Origin: Helicobacter sp. 11S02629-2
Lineage (GTDB): Bacteria; Campylobacterota; Campylobacteria; Campylobacterales; Helicobacteraceae
DNA: 64,000 bases
Direction of reading: 5' to 3'
Assembly (NCBI RefSeq): GCF_002272875.1
Contig: NZ_MLAN01000005.1
Location: forward strand, 62,001 to 126,000
The notes beneath the pieces are model-generated. The model did not search any database and was not told the DNA's origin. It worked only from the letters and a program-made list of their open reading frames with translations. This document shows, one piece after another, positions 27,369 through 36,319 of the stretch (positions are counted from its first letter, which is position 1; the number at the start of each line of letters is the position of its first letter). Position numbers and translations under genes: made by a program.

Positions 27369-27405
27369 AAAGAAAGAGTGCATAGTGCTCTTTCTTTGGC
27401 TTTTT
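27369..27405 (+). terminator. rho-independent terminator of the DASS transporter
   Basis: A perfect 10-bp stem (AAAGAAAGAG and CTCTTTCTTT) with a 9-base loop is followed by GGCTTTTT, starting 24 bases behind the stop. Confidence 0.85.
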
Positions 27406-27879
27406 CACCCTTCTTATATGTTCCCCTTCTAATGGATATTTTTTTCTAATATTTTTTGCATCTTTTTTAGTTCTTGCTTTAAGTTTAAGTTTATATTTTA
27501 TTGCTGTAGCTATAAGCTAACTTGTTTCTAAAAGCTAAAAAAAGTAAATGTTTATTAAGTAAACACATTTTTAAATTTTGACAGTTTAGCTTATAAGTGC
27601 TCTTATTAAAAATTATAATTAATCTCATCTAGTCATTTTAAGCCCTATCTTAGGCTTTAAAAGCTTTTTTAGCCTTAGGATATTTTTTAACTTACGCTTT
27701 AAGTGTATTAGATTCTATGAGTCTAGTTAGCTTATAATCATTTACGAATTTACCCTATTAAATAAAGCAAGGCAAATATAAGTTAAATATATTTTAAATT
27801 ACTCCTTTAAACTAAGCAATCTTAGCCATGCTTTGATGTAGAATATCCACCTGTATATATTTAAAACAAGTGAGGCAGC
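27406..27879. other. AT-rich intergenic stretch upstream of dba
   Basis: No gene is visible. The stretch has long runs of A and T and stop codons in all frames, plus one AGATTC element near 27710. The dba ribosome site (GAGG) ends it. A promoter for dba-dsbI should lie near its right end, but no box stands out. Confidence 0.5.
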
Positions 27880-28044
27880 ATGGAATTTATAGGAATGCTT
27901 ATAGCACTTATCTCTGTAATACTGATTTGTGCAAAACCTAAGTTAGAAAAGATAGCTTTTACACTATTTGTCATCGCATGGCTTATTGCCATAGTCCTTT
28001 ACGTGATACACGTTTCAAGTATCTTGCCAAATATGAACTTGTAA
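27880..28044 (+). CDS. dba: Dba, small membrane protein of the dba-dsbI operon
   Basis: This 54-residue frame has a GAGG site six bases before the ATG and two hydrophobic helices (FIGMLIALISVILICA and AFTLFVIAWLIAIVLYVI). It stops ten bases before dsbI. Size, topology and position match Dba of Campylobacter and Helicobacter, a small protein encoded with the disulfide-forming membrane enzyme DsbI and needed for its production or activity. The call rests mostly on context. Confidence 0.8.
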   Translation: MEFIGMLIALISVILICAKPKLEKIAFTLFVIAWLIAIVLYVIHVSSILPNMNL

Positions 28045-28054
28045 GGAGGAAAAA

Positions 28055-29554
28055 ATGAAAAAAACTACTACATTTTATGTACTCTTTTCACTAGCAGTCA
28101 TAGGCATCTTAGCTTTACCTGTGGGTATAGCAAACTTTGTGTTTGGCTATATCTTTGGAGACTCGCCTTGTGTGCTTTGCTGGGGACAGCGTCAAAGCAT
28201 GATTTATATAAGTATTGCTGCTTTATTTATCCTGCGTTATGGGTTTAAGCCAAAGTATCTAGCCATGCTTTTACTTATCACAGCCTTTGGTTTGTGGGAG
28301 AGTTTTTATCACCTTGGAAGCCATGGCATGCAAGATATAGGGCAGGGCTTTGGCTTAGCTATATTTAGCCTTCATACTCAGTTTTGGGCTGAAGTAGTCT
28401 TTTGGGCAGTAGTGCTACTACTTGGTATCATCTTTTTCTTTGCACCAAGTCTTAAAACTTTTGTAAGTGAGATGGGAGAGGCTAAGTTTAGAAAGCTAAC
28501 AGTTATGAACATCATAGCTTTTTGGGTCTTTTTCATAGTCATCATCTCTAATATCATCCAAGCCTTTGTAGCCTCTGGTCCTCCTCCTTTCATAGGGCAA
28601 GGTGACCCAGTACGCTATAGCTGGAATCCAAAATATACTATTTGGTCTATGGAATCTTGGAGTGATATGAGATGGCCTGTGCACTTCCTTGGTAAAAGGA
28701 GTGTCAACTTACCAGAGCTTGCTTTAAAAGCTAGCAAAGAGGCTAGTTCTAGCTATGAAGATTCACCTTTTGTTATAAAGGATGTTTTGAAAGTAGATTC
28801 TAAACGCGTTAGCACTTTAAAGCTTAACTCACCAATAAGTGATCTAAACTATAAAGATGGCAAGATGTTAGTAGCTACTGAGAAGTATGGTCTTTATATA
28901 ACAGATAAGAATCTTACTTCTATCTCTACTTACTTTGTGCTTGATAACTACTTCTCATCTACTATAGAAAAGTTTGTAGGTGCTAACTTTGTAGATGGCA
29001 ACTTACGCATAACTGGTATGAATAAGACTAGTGTTGATGTTAAAGAAAACCCTAAGGCTGATAAAGTGGCAAACTTTCGCTACTTTACAAAAGGTGCAGA
29101 TAAGTTTGAAGAACTAAGTAGGTATAACCTTAAAACTAGCCGTGGCACAGCCTACTACGTGCTAAGTGCAAGGAGTGATGGCACTCATACTTACATGATG
29201 ACAGTTCCTAATAACTTGTATAAAAACCTTATAGTCATATCTACCTTAGATAGTGATAAGGGCTTAGCGGCTGAGTACACACCAAGGCTAGGAGATAAAG
29301 TAAAGCTAAAAGATAACAGGAGTTTAGATGAGCTTTATGTAACTGCTATGGCGTATAAAGATGGCAAGCTTTATGCAGCAAGTAAGGCTTATAACACTCT
29401 TTTGGTGCTAGATATAAAAACTCAAGAGATAAGCAAAGTTTATGGTATCCCTAAAGAAGTAGCAAATATCCGCGCTATGACTTTTGTGGACGGCAAGCTT
29501 TTAGTCTCAAGCTATGAAGATGGCAAAGATGTGTTTTATACTTTAGAGTTTTAA
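28055..29554 (+). CDS. dsbI: DsbI, DsbB-like membrane protein fused to a beta-propeller domain
   Basis: The N-terminal half (about 1-190) has five membrane helices and a DsbB-type redox pair, Cys39-Val-Leu-Cys42, followed by WGQRQ. The C-terminal half (about 220-499) is periplasmic and shows propeller-like strands such as DGKMLVATEKYGLYI and DGKLYAASKAYNTLLVLD. DsbI re-oxidises a periplasmic thiol oxidase in Campylobacterota. I find no other cysteines in the whole protein, so the second DsbB pair is absent. It follows dba after ten bases with an AAGGAGG site. Confidence 0.9.
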   Translation: MKKTTTFYVLFSLAVIGILALPVGIANFVFGYIFGDSPCVLCWGQRQSMIYISIAALFILRYGFKPKYLAMLLLITAFGLWESFYHLGSHGMQDIGQGFGLAIFSLHTQFWAEVVFWAVVLLLGIIFFFAPSLKTFVSEMGEAKFRKLTVMNIIAFWVFFIVIISNIIQAFVASGPPPFIGQGDPVRYSWNPKYTIWSMESWSDMRWPVHFLGKRSVNLPELALKASKEASSSYEDSPFVIKDVLKVDSKRVSTLKLNSPISDLNYKDGKMLVATEKYGLYITDKNLTSISTYFVLDNYFSSTIEKFVGANFVDGNLRITGMNKTSVDVKENPKADKVANFRYFTKGADKFEELSRYNLKTSRGTAYYVLSARSDGTHTYMMTVPNNLYKNLIVISTLDSDKGLAAEYTPRLGDKVKLKDNRSLDELYVTAMAYKDGKLYAASKAYNTLLVLDIKTQEISKVYGIPKEVANIRAMTFVDGKLLVSSYEDGKDVFYTLEF

Positions 29555-29723
29555 GGGGCTTAAGGCAAAGGCTAGGAGGGGTTTTATCTTAAAGTTTACT
29601 TTATAAGGCTTTAAGATTTATTTAAGAAAAAGCATTAATCATATTGCTACTAAGGTAGCAATATGTATTATTTTGAAGTTAAGTATGTAAGCTAAAGCTT
29701 ATACCTTATAAAAGACTAAAAAT

Positions 29724-31097
29724 CTAAGCAAGCATATTTTTATAGATATCACCATCTTTTATGATGATTATAAACTTATCTTCATACTCACTTAAGACAT
29801 TAGGGTCTTTAAAAGGATCTCCATCTACTAGTATCATATCTGCCCATGCGCCCTCTCTTAAAACACCAAGTTTAGCTTCTTTGTAAGGGTTTCTTGGACC
29901 ACTTAATTCAAAAAGCTTAGCGTTATTAGAAGTGGCAAGTCTCATAAACTCTAATGGACTTAGCACATCAGCAAAGACTGTTAACATCTTGTTTTGATAA
30001 GGCGTGAACTGTGGACTAAAAAGTATATCTGTGCCGTAAGCAAACTTAGCCTTATCTCTTATAGCCCACTTAACGACGTGCTCCCACTGTTCAAAAAGTG
30101 GCTTAGACTTTTCAGGTATGACTGTGCCTTTAGGAAGTGTTTTAGATGAAAAAGCTTGTATAGAAAGCCAAGCGTCATTTTTAGCTATAAGCTTGACTGC
30201 TTCTTCATCGGCAAGTTGACCGTGCTCTATTGACTTAACGCCATTTTTAAGTGCTCTTTTTATACCTCTTGGATGATAGACGTGAGAACAGACATAAGTG
30301 CCCCAGTCAGCGGCTGCACCAACTGCTGCCCTTATCTCATCGTCATTAAACTGCGTAGAATCTAGTGGATCAAAATCTGATATAGCCCCACCACTTACGC
30401 CTATTTTTATCTGACTAGCACCTTTTTTAAGATTATCCCTAACTGCAGCTAGGACTTCTGGGACGCCATTAGCCACAGTAAACTCACCTAGCTTTTCAAG
30501 ATGGCCTCTATCACCACCTAAAGTAGGGGACTTTTCATAGGCTGGAGAAAAGTCACCATGCCCTGAAGTTTGAGATATAAAAGCTCCACTAGGAAAGATT
30601 CTAGGTCCTGGGATGGCTTTAGAATCTATGGCTACTTTTAAACCAAAAACAGATCCCGCCATATCCCTAACAGTAGTAAAGCCACGTAAAACTGTGCGTC
30701 TTGCTTCCGCTACGGCATCAGCGTAAAAAAGGCCTGGGTCTGGAAGATTAGCCGCACTAATTGGTGCTGCGGCAAACATCACATGCCAGTGGGCATCACT
30801 AAGGCCGGGCATTAAAAACTTACCACCTGCATCTATGACCTTAGCACCTTTTGGTGCATCTATCTTAGAAGTTGATATCTTAGCTATTTTGCCACCTTTT
30901 ATTAAAAGATTCCCAACTATAAGTTTTTCGTTTATGCCATCAAAGATTTTGGCATTATTGATAAGCACATAGCTTTCTTCTTTTTTGGTATTTAGTGCTA
31001 TGTCTCCTAGCCCCATTGTATTGTGTCCAAAAGCTACACTGCTAAGCCCAAGGCCAAGCCCTAAGCCACCTAGTTTTAGCACACTTCGTCTATCCAT
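29724..31097 (-). CDS. Tat-exported metal-dependent amidohydrolase
   Basis: The 457-residue protein begins MDRRSVLKLGGLGLGLG, a twin-arginine signal, so it should be exported folded with metal bound. The amidohydrolase fold is clear: DAHWHVM with the first two metal histidines near residue 103, QIKIGVSGG with a possible carboxylated lysine, HVYHPRGI, SIEHGQL and YGTDILFSP with the catalytic aspartate. The closest kind is the imidazolonepropionase-like/prolidase-like branch; the substrate is unknown. An AAAGGA site precedes the ATG. It lies 59 bases behind ruvA on the same strand. Confidence 0.87.
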   Translation of the reverse strand: MDRRSVLKLGGLGLGLGLSSVAFGHNTMGLGDIALNTKKEESYVLINNAKIFDGINEKLIVGNLLIKGGKIAKISTSKIDAPKGAKVIDAGGKFLMPGLSDAHWHVMFAAAPISAANLPDPGLFYADAVAEARRTVLRGFTTVRDMAGSVFGLKVAIDSKAIPGPRIFPSGAFISQTSGHGDFSPAYEKSPTLGGDRGHLEKLGEFTVANGVPEVLAAVRDNLKKGASQIKIGVSGGAISDFDPLDSTQFNDDEIRAAVGAAADWGTYVCSHVYHPRGIKRALKNGVKSIEHGQLADEEAVKLIAKNDAWLSIQAFSSKTLPKGTVIPEKSKPLFEQWEHVVKWAIRDKAKFAYGTDILFSPQFTPYQNKMLTVFADVLSPLEFMRLATSNNAKLFELSGPRNPYKEAKLGVLREGAWADMILVDGDPFKDPNVLSEYEDKFIIIIKDGDIYKNMLA

Positions 31098-31156
31098 ATG
31101 TAATCCTTTGTGATTTTGATTTAAAACTATTGTAACTTATGGTAGTTAGTCTATGA

Positions 31157-31720
31157 CTAAGATAGTTTTTTTAAAGCGACTTTTACCATCTCTGAAGAGT
31201 TTAAGGTTTCATCTATGCCACTTAGTGCAGGAGATACTTGACTTTCTTTAAAGCCAAGTGATAAAAGTGCTTCTCTAGCTAAATTTATCTCATTACTCCC
31301 TGATACTTTGACCTCACCACTTAGTTCTAATAAGATCTTATTAGCCACTTTTAGCCCTATGCCTTTTATGGCTTTTAGGGCATTTAAATCATTAGTAGAT
31401 AAAATCTTAGCAAGGTTAGTGCTAGAATAAGTTGACATTATATTTAGTGCCATCTTAGCGCCCACGCCTTGCACTTTCAAAAGGTTTATAAACTGGGCTC
31501 TTTCATCTTTACTCAAAAAGCCATATAAGGAGTTTGAATCTTCTTTTATGATTTGTAATATCTCTAGTCTTACTACACTTTCTTTTTTAGATTCTATACT
31601 TTCTTTTAGTGCCATGCTAGTAAGGAGAGTGATATTAACAAGATAAGTAACATCTCTTACATCAAGTTCTACTTCTAGGGGACTAAGTCTATGTATACTT
31701 CCTTTTAGTGCGACTATCAT
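31157..31720 (-). CDS. ruvA: Holliday junction branch migration protein RuvA
   Basis: RuvA binds Holliday junctions and loads the RuvB motor. The 187-residue protein has the N-terminal OB fold (MIVALKGSIHRLSPLEVELD), two helix-hairpin-helix motifs (LLKVQGVGAKMALNIM near 110-125 and IKGIGLKVANKILLEL near 145-160), and a short C-terminal helical domain (EALLSLGFKESQVSPAL). An AAAGG site precedes the ATG. It is the last clear member of the leftward run from 36198. Confidence 0.95.
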   Translation of the reverse strand: MIVALKGSIHRLSPLEVELDVRDVTYLVNITLLTSMALKESIESKKESVVRLEILQIIKEDSNSLYGFLSKDERAQFINLLKVQGVGAKMALNIMSTYSSTNLAKILSTNDLNALKAIKGIGLKVANKILLELSGEVKVSGSNEINLAREALLSLGFKESQVSPALSGIDETLNSSEMVKVALKKLS

Positions 31721-31857
31721 TTTATGCCTTTAATCTTTTGCTTTTTACTTCGTTTTGCTATCAAGCTATGAAGCTAGGTTTATAAGACTTATTTATATAG
31801 CTAGCTAGCAAGTGCTCTTTGCTTAAATGTTGTTTAAGCACTCTATTTAAGCAAGCA

Positions 31858-32760
31858 CTATTTGGCTGGCTCTAAAAGTTTTATATTATCTGAAGTTGCT
31901 AGTTTGTCTTCTTCTGCATTTTGGTTTTGACTAGTTTGATTCTGGCTAGCTTGGTTTTTTAAAGCTATATCTAGTGCCTTGTAAGATTCTTCAAGCAAGA
32001 TGACATTTTTGCCGTCATTTTCTATATAAGACTTATTGAAGTTTTTAGCATTTAAAATATTATGATTTATAGAATCTAGTTTTACATCATAGGCGTCATC
32101 AAGCTCTTTTTTTGTGTAGTTTGAACTTAGGCCTAAAAAGCTTAAAGCCTCTTGCAAACTAGGTTTTTTAGTATCTTTATAGCTTGCTTCAAAGTCATCA
32201 TAGATCTTATTAAAGTCACTATTTTCTATCTCAAAGTAAGCTGCTATGTCTATAATCATATCTTTTTCTTTTGCATCTAAGATTCCATCAGCATAGCCCA
32301 TAGCAAAGAGTAGCTCTACTACTTTTATCCTTTTTCTATACTCGCCTTTAGTTAGGGTTAGATACTGCTCGCTTAAGTCTTCTATACTTAGTGTACCTGG
32401 GCTGTGATAGATCTCAAGGTAGGAGTTTTCAAGCTCATCTAACTCATACTGTGTTAGGTCAAGCTTTTCTTCTAAGATGTATTTTATGACTTTTTTAACT
32501 AAGGCATATTCAAGTTTTGATGCACTTCCATCAACCATACTAAGCTTACCAAGCAAGGCTATAAGCACTCCATACTCACTAGCTCTAAGCTTAGCCATAG
32601 GATCTTCTTCTACATAGGGATCAGTATATTCTTCATAGTCATCTTTTTTAGCATTAGCAGTTTGAGGATTTTGGTTTAGCGGGTTTTTCAGATAGTTCTG
32701 AAAGGTCGTGTAAAGATAGTATATGACGGCTGCAGCTATTATTACTAATACTATTTCCAT
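31858..32760 (-). CDS. membrane-anchored TerB-like protein with a J-like segment
   Basis: A single N-terminal helix (IVLVIIAAAVIYYLYTTF) anchors this 300-residue protein. Residues about 55-190 look like a TerB/DjlA-type helical domain: LIALLGKLSMVDGSASKLEYALV and LLFAMGYADGILDAKEKDMI, with the acidic turn repeated twice. Residues about 205-265 resemble a J domain (EALSFLGLSSNYTKKELDDAYDVKL) but the HPD tripeptide is missing. The tail repeats QNQTSQNQ. The arrangement recalls DjlA with a decayed J domain. It is tightly spaced with its upstream neighbour (8 bases). Confidence 0.75.
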   Translation of the reverse strand: MEIVLVIIAAAVIYYLYTTFQNYLKNPLNQNPQTANAKKDDYEEYTDPYVEEDPMAKLRASEYGVLIALLGKLSMVDGSASKLEYALVKKVIKYILEEKLDLTQYELDELENSYLEIYHSPGTLSIEDLSEQYLTLTKGEYRKRIKVVELLFAMGYADGILDAKEKDMIIDIAAYFEIENSDFNKIYDDFEASYKDTKKPSLQEALSFLGLSSNYTKKELDDAYDVKLDSINHNILNAKNFNKSYIENDGKNVILLEESYKALDIALKNQASQNQTSQNQNAEEDKLATSDNIKLLEPAK

Positions 32761-32768
32761 GTATGTCC

Positions 32769-33077
32769 TTATAGTTTTAATTTCGATTTAAGTTGTTGCT
32801 TTCTGAAGTCTTCTTCTTCTTTTTGCTGTTTTTTCAAGAGTATCTTTTCTTCTTTCTGCTTTTTTTCTATAGCGATTCTTCTTTCTCTTGCTTCTTGAAT
32901 CTTTTGTCTATAGGCATCTCTTGTGGCTGGGTCTTGATACTTAGGCATCCTTATGAATGACACTGCGAGTATTAGTATCAGTAAGATTATGGCTACTGGT
33001 GCTTCTTCTTTTCCATTTAGATGATACCATGCTCCAGCTACTATACAAGCAAACAGTATCTTTAAAACAGCCTTCAT
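32769..33077 (-). CDS. small membrane protein with charged helical tail
   Basis: I do not recognise this 102-residue protein. It has two short hydrophobic segments (VLKILFACIVAGAWY and APVAIILLILILAVSFI) and then a strongly charged, probably helical tail of Lys, Glu, Arg and Gln from residue 50 to the end. It lies 11 bases behind the HdrB-like gene and 8 bases before the TerB-like gene, so it belongs to the same transcript and may act with its membrane-anchored neighbour. Confidence 0.7.
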   Translation of the reverse strand: MKAVLKILFACIVAGAWYHLNGKEEAPVAIILLILILAVSFIRMPKYQDPATRDAYRQKIQEARERRIAIEKKQKEEKILLKKQQKEEEDFRKQQLKSKLKL

Positions 33078-33088
33078 AGCACTTAACT

Positions 33089-33940
33089 TCAGGCTGATAT
33101 GAATTTTGGTCTTTTCATATGATAAGAGATAGCACTTTGCTTGCTCATATCAAAAGAGAGTAGTAAGACTTGGTAGAGGTTTAGCGTGCTTATATTTATA
33201 GGGTCTCTTCTATAAGCCTTCATGCATCTTGTATGATACTTATCAAACATATGAAAAGTAGATTCTGAAAAAGTAAGTAAGAAGTCTACTCCTCTATCAC
33301 AGCCTGCAAAGATTAATCTACCGCTTTCTTGTAGTGCCATATTTTGATCTATATCCATTAAGTGGGCATAGTACTCAACACTTTCTATACCTTCATAGAC
33401 TTTTAGATCCACTAAGTCATATAAGTCATCAACACACTTATACTCATCTTCTAAGTTAGCATCAAAGTGGCGTCCACCGTAGTATACAAAAGCAGAGAAG
33501 TTACTAAACTTATGCTCTATCTTTTCTTCTATGCTAGCTTTGTGCATGCTTAAGACCTTAGGAAGGTAGCATATATAGTCTTTTAGAGTAGAAAGATCAA
33601 GACTAAGTTTCATCCTATCTAGCTCTTTTTCTATAAAGCTTTTTACTTCTTCATCATACTCTATAGTCTTAACAGTATGCACTAAGTTAGCATAAGCGTC
33701 TTCATCTATGGCTAAAAGCTTAGTGTTTTGCTTAGCACATATAGCTATATTGTATGCATTTGCTAAAAAGTAAGCCTCTAAGTTTCCAACCCTTCCTAAA
33801 TAGCCTCCATTAAACTCAAACTTATAAGCACCAGTTAGCTCTAAGGTTGGAAGATCTAGCCTTTGTATAAGTGCGGTGGCTGCGTCTAAGAAGGGATTTT
33901 TTTGATTATAAATGTTATATATTGTATATCCTGCTTGCAT
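33089..33940 (-). CDS. conserved protein with possible HdrB/SdhE-like fold
   Basis: The 283-residue protein is soluble. The segment NTKLLAIDEDAYANLVHT near residues 73-90 looks like the stretch in HdrB/SdhE-type CCG proteins that follows the first cysteine group, and LIFAGCDRGVDFLL resembles a second such region. The paired CCG cysteine motifs that hold the iron-sulfur clusters are absent: only about five scattered cysteines remain. Its neighbour (33972-34751) looks like the partner SdhB N-terminal domain. The similarity is weak and the function is unknown. An AAAAGGAAAA site precedes the ATG. Confidence 0.6.
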   Translation of the reverse strand: MQAGYTIYNIYNQKNPFLDAATALIQRLDLPTLELTGAYKFEFNGGYLGRVGNLEAYFLANAYNIAICAKQNTKLLAIDEDAYANLVHTVKTIEYDEEVKSFIEKELDRMKLSLDLSTLKDYICYLPKVLSMHKASIEEKIEHKFSNFSAFVYYGGRHFDANLEDEYKCVDDLYDLVDLKVYEGIESVEYYAHLMDIDQNMALQESGRLIFAGCDRGVDFLLTFSESTFHMFDKYHTRCMKAYRRDPINISTLNLYQVLLLSFDMSKQSAISYHMKRPKFISA

Positions 33941-33971
33941 GTTTTTCCTTTTATAGTTGCCTGCTATCTTT

Positions 33972-34751
33972 TTACATCTTGCCTGACATGATAGGGCAGC
34001 GTGACTTTTCTGTTATATTTGGTAGTTTGTGTATAGGTTTTAGTTTATATCTACCTTCTATTTTGTTGCCTAGTCCTACCCACTCACCTTTTTTAACTGG
34101 GCACTTTGAAGCGTTTAGAAAAAGCGTTTGGAGGTTTTCTATCTCTACATCTATAGAGTTATTAGGCGGATACATCAAAGAAGCAGTTGGTGTGTAGTCC
34201 ATGATGCCTCCCCTTTTAGACGCCATGGTTTTTAGGATATGTCTTTTTTGCATAGGGTGGCGGTTCATAAGCCACTTTAGATATAAAAAGAATCCATCCC
34301 CAAAGTAGTCTTCACTGTGATGCTCTGAGATGAAGTTCATGCTTATAAAGTTTTTAAGCTCTTCTTTTTCACCCGGATAGATAAAGCTAGCACTTGCAAA
34401 AAAGCCTTCATAAAAGTTTAAAGCCATATCATAGTTTAAAAGCAAGTCTTTTTTGCAGTACTTTTTGCTTAGTGGGTCTAGCGTCCACTCACTGCCAAAG
34501 TGCTTTACTAGTTCACTTACTTTTAAGTTATCAAACACACATTTATCATTAATCCTTACGTGCAAGAACTCTTTGTCATAGCCAAACTCTTTATTGCCAA
34601 AGTCTCCTGTTGGTATGTTTCCTAAAAAATCTAATAATGTGTCTTCTTCTTTGTAGTCTACATCATATCTTAAATAGCCACTTTGATAATCAAACCTAGA
34701 ATCAAAAGCAAATACACTTAAAAAAATTCTTCTTTTAGCGTTTATAATCAT
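33972..34751 (-). CDS. conserved protein with SdhB/FrdB-like N-terminal domain lacking cluster cysteines
   Basis: Residues 1-120 follow the pattern of the ferredoxin domain of succinate dehydrogenase/fumarate reductase iron-sulfur subunits: FDSRFDYQSGYLRYDVDY, TLLDFLGNI, LHVRINDKCVFDNLK, then WTLDPLSKKYCKKDLLLNY, which resembles the tVePL...ikDLvvD end of that domain. The CxxxxCGxC...C ligands are missing. The C-terminal half has KCPVKKGEW and SRCPIM. I infer a degenerate relative whose role is unknown. It overlaps the end of the upstream mannose gene by 17 bases; AAGGATAG precedes the ATG. Confidence 0.62.
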   Translation of the reverse strand: MIINAKRRIFLSVFAFDSRFDYQSGYLRYDVDYKEEDTLLDFLGNIPTGDFGNKEFGYDKEFLHVRINDKCVFDNLKVSELVKHFGSEWTLDPLSKKYCKKDLLLNYDMALNFYEGFFASASFIYPGEKEELKNFISMNFISEHHSEDYFGDGFFLYLKWLMNRHPMQKRHILKTMASKRGGIMDYTPTASLMYPPNNSIDVEIENLQTLFLNASKCPVKKGEWVGLGNKIEGRYKLKPIHKLPNITEKSRCPIMSGKM

Positions 34752-36198
34752 CTTCTATCCTTACTATATCATCTTCGCCTAGATACTCTCCAACTTGAAC
34801 CTCAATTATAACTAAATCTATCTTTCCCATATTTGATAATCTATGTACTTTTCCCATAGGTATGTAGGTTGATTGATTAGGAGCTAGGAACATCTCTTCG
34901 TGTTCTATTTGGACTAGGGCACTTCCACTTACTACTATCCAGTGTTCATTTCTGTGATTATGCCTTTGAAGGCTTAGTCTTTGCCCCGGTTTTACAATTA
35001 TGCTTTTTAACTTAAACTTAGAATCTTCTAGCAACACAGAGTAACTTCCCCAAGGTCTATGCACTATTGAGTGAGAAAAAGTAAGCTCTTTGTTAGTTTT
35101 TTTAAGTCTAGATACTATGTCTTTAACATCTTGACTTTCTCCTTTTTTGGCTATCAAAAGGGCGTCATTTGTATCTATGACTATGTAGTCTTTTAGACCT
35201 ATAGTGGCTACAAGTTTATTTGATAATATAAAGTTAGAGCTTGAGTTTATGGCTTCAAGAGTAGTGTTAGTTGCAGTTTTATTGCCATCACTCTTCCACT
35301 CATTGCTTAAAGAATCAAAGCTTCCTACATCACTCCAAGTAAAGCTAGATTCTACAAGATATAGATTTTTACTTTTTTCCATGATGGCATAGTCTATACT
35401 TAAGTCTTTTAGTGTCTTGCTAGCTTTTTCATCTAGCCTTATGAAGTTTGCCTCTTTAAGACTAGCTTTTAGAGTGCTAAAACAAGCCTCTAGCATATCG
35501 TTACAGTAAAGCTTGGCTTCTTTTATAAGAGTGCTTGCTTTAAAACAAAACATGCCACTATTCCAGTAGTAATTAGATTCTACGATGTAGCTTTTAGCTA
35601 CTTCAAGGCTTGGCTTTTCATGAAAGCTTTTTACCTTAAAGCCTAAGTCTTTTTCTTTAGAATCTTTTAGCACTTCTATATAGCCATAGCCAGTATTTGG
35701 TGAACTTGGAGTTATACCAAAAGTAGCTATATAGCCTTTGCTAGCTAGCGTGTAAGCTTTTTTAACGCAGTCTATATACTTGCTTTCATCTTTTATTAAA
35801 TGATCGCTTGGGAGGGCTAAGATTATCTCATCATTAGCTTCTATATACTCTAAGTCATCTAAAGATTCTAAGTTTTTATAGATGCTTAAAGCTTGGAAAA
35901 GTAAGGCAGGGGCTGTGTTTTTAGGGAGGCTTTCAAGCAAGAAAAAATCTATTTTAATGCTAACTTTAGAGCTTTCATTAAGTGCTAAAAAGTAGTGCTT
36001 ATCATTGGTCACTACGCTTAGGGAAGATTGACTTTTGCCTTCAAAGAAGGGGTCTTTTAAAAGGGGGGCGTTTCTTTTTAAGGTTAACTCAAAAAGCGAG
36101 CCTTCTTTTAAAAGATTGGCAAACTGTTTTGGCATAAGTGTGCGAGATATCGGCCAAAGTCTAGTGCCAGAGCCTCCACAGAGTATGGAAACTATCAT
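34735..36198 (-). CDS. manC: bifunctional mannose-1-phosphate guanylyltransferase/mannose-6-phosphate isomerase
   Basis: The 487-residue protein joins a nucleotidyltransferase domain (GGSGTRLWPISR at the N-terminus, LALPSDHLIKD near 128, FHEKPSLEVA near 195, WNSGMFCFKA near 212) to a C-terminal cupin (HRPWGSY, LKSIIVKPGQRLSLQRHNHR, HWIVVSGSALVQ). The cupin would supply mannose-6-phosphate isomerase activity. Together they make GDP-mannose, the precursor of GDP-fucose and mannose in surface glycans. H. pylori HP0043 has the same architecture. It heads the leftward run, with an AAGGA site before the ATG. Confidence 0.93.
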   Translation of the reverse strand: MIVSILCGGSGTRLWPISRTLMPKQFANLLKEGSLFELTLKRNAPLLKDPFFEGKSQSSLSVVTNDKHYFLALNESSKVSIKIDFFLLESLPKNTAPALLFQALSIYKNLESLDDLEYIEANDEIILALPSDHLIKDESKYIDCVKKAYTLASKGYIATFGITPSSPNTGYGYIEVLKDSKEKDLGFKVKSFHEKPSLEVAKSYIVESNYYWNSGMFCFKASTLIKEAKLYCNDMLEACFSTLKASLKEANFIRLDEKASKTLKDLSIDYAIMEKSKNLYLVESSFTWSDVGSFDSLSNEWKSDGNKTATNTTLEAINSSSNFILSNKLVATIGLKDYIVIDTNDALLIAKKGESQDVKDIVSRLKKTNKELTFSHSIVHRPWGSYSVLLEDSKFKLKSIIVKPGQRLSLQRHNHRNEHWIVVSGSALVQIEHEEMFLAPNQSTYIPMGKVHRLSNMGKIDLVIIEVQVGEYLGEDDIVRIEDDYKR

Positions 36199-36319
36199 AA
36201 GTTAGTCCTTGTAGTTAAGATTAGCAAAATTATACAAAGATAGACTGATAATAAATAGCCTGCTATGCTATCTTTTTTGTTGCATATTTTAATACACTTA
36301 TTTAATTATGGAGGGCAGT

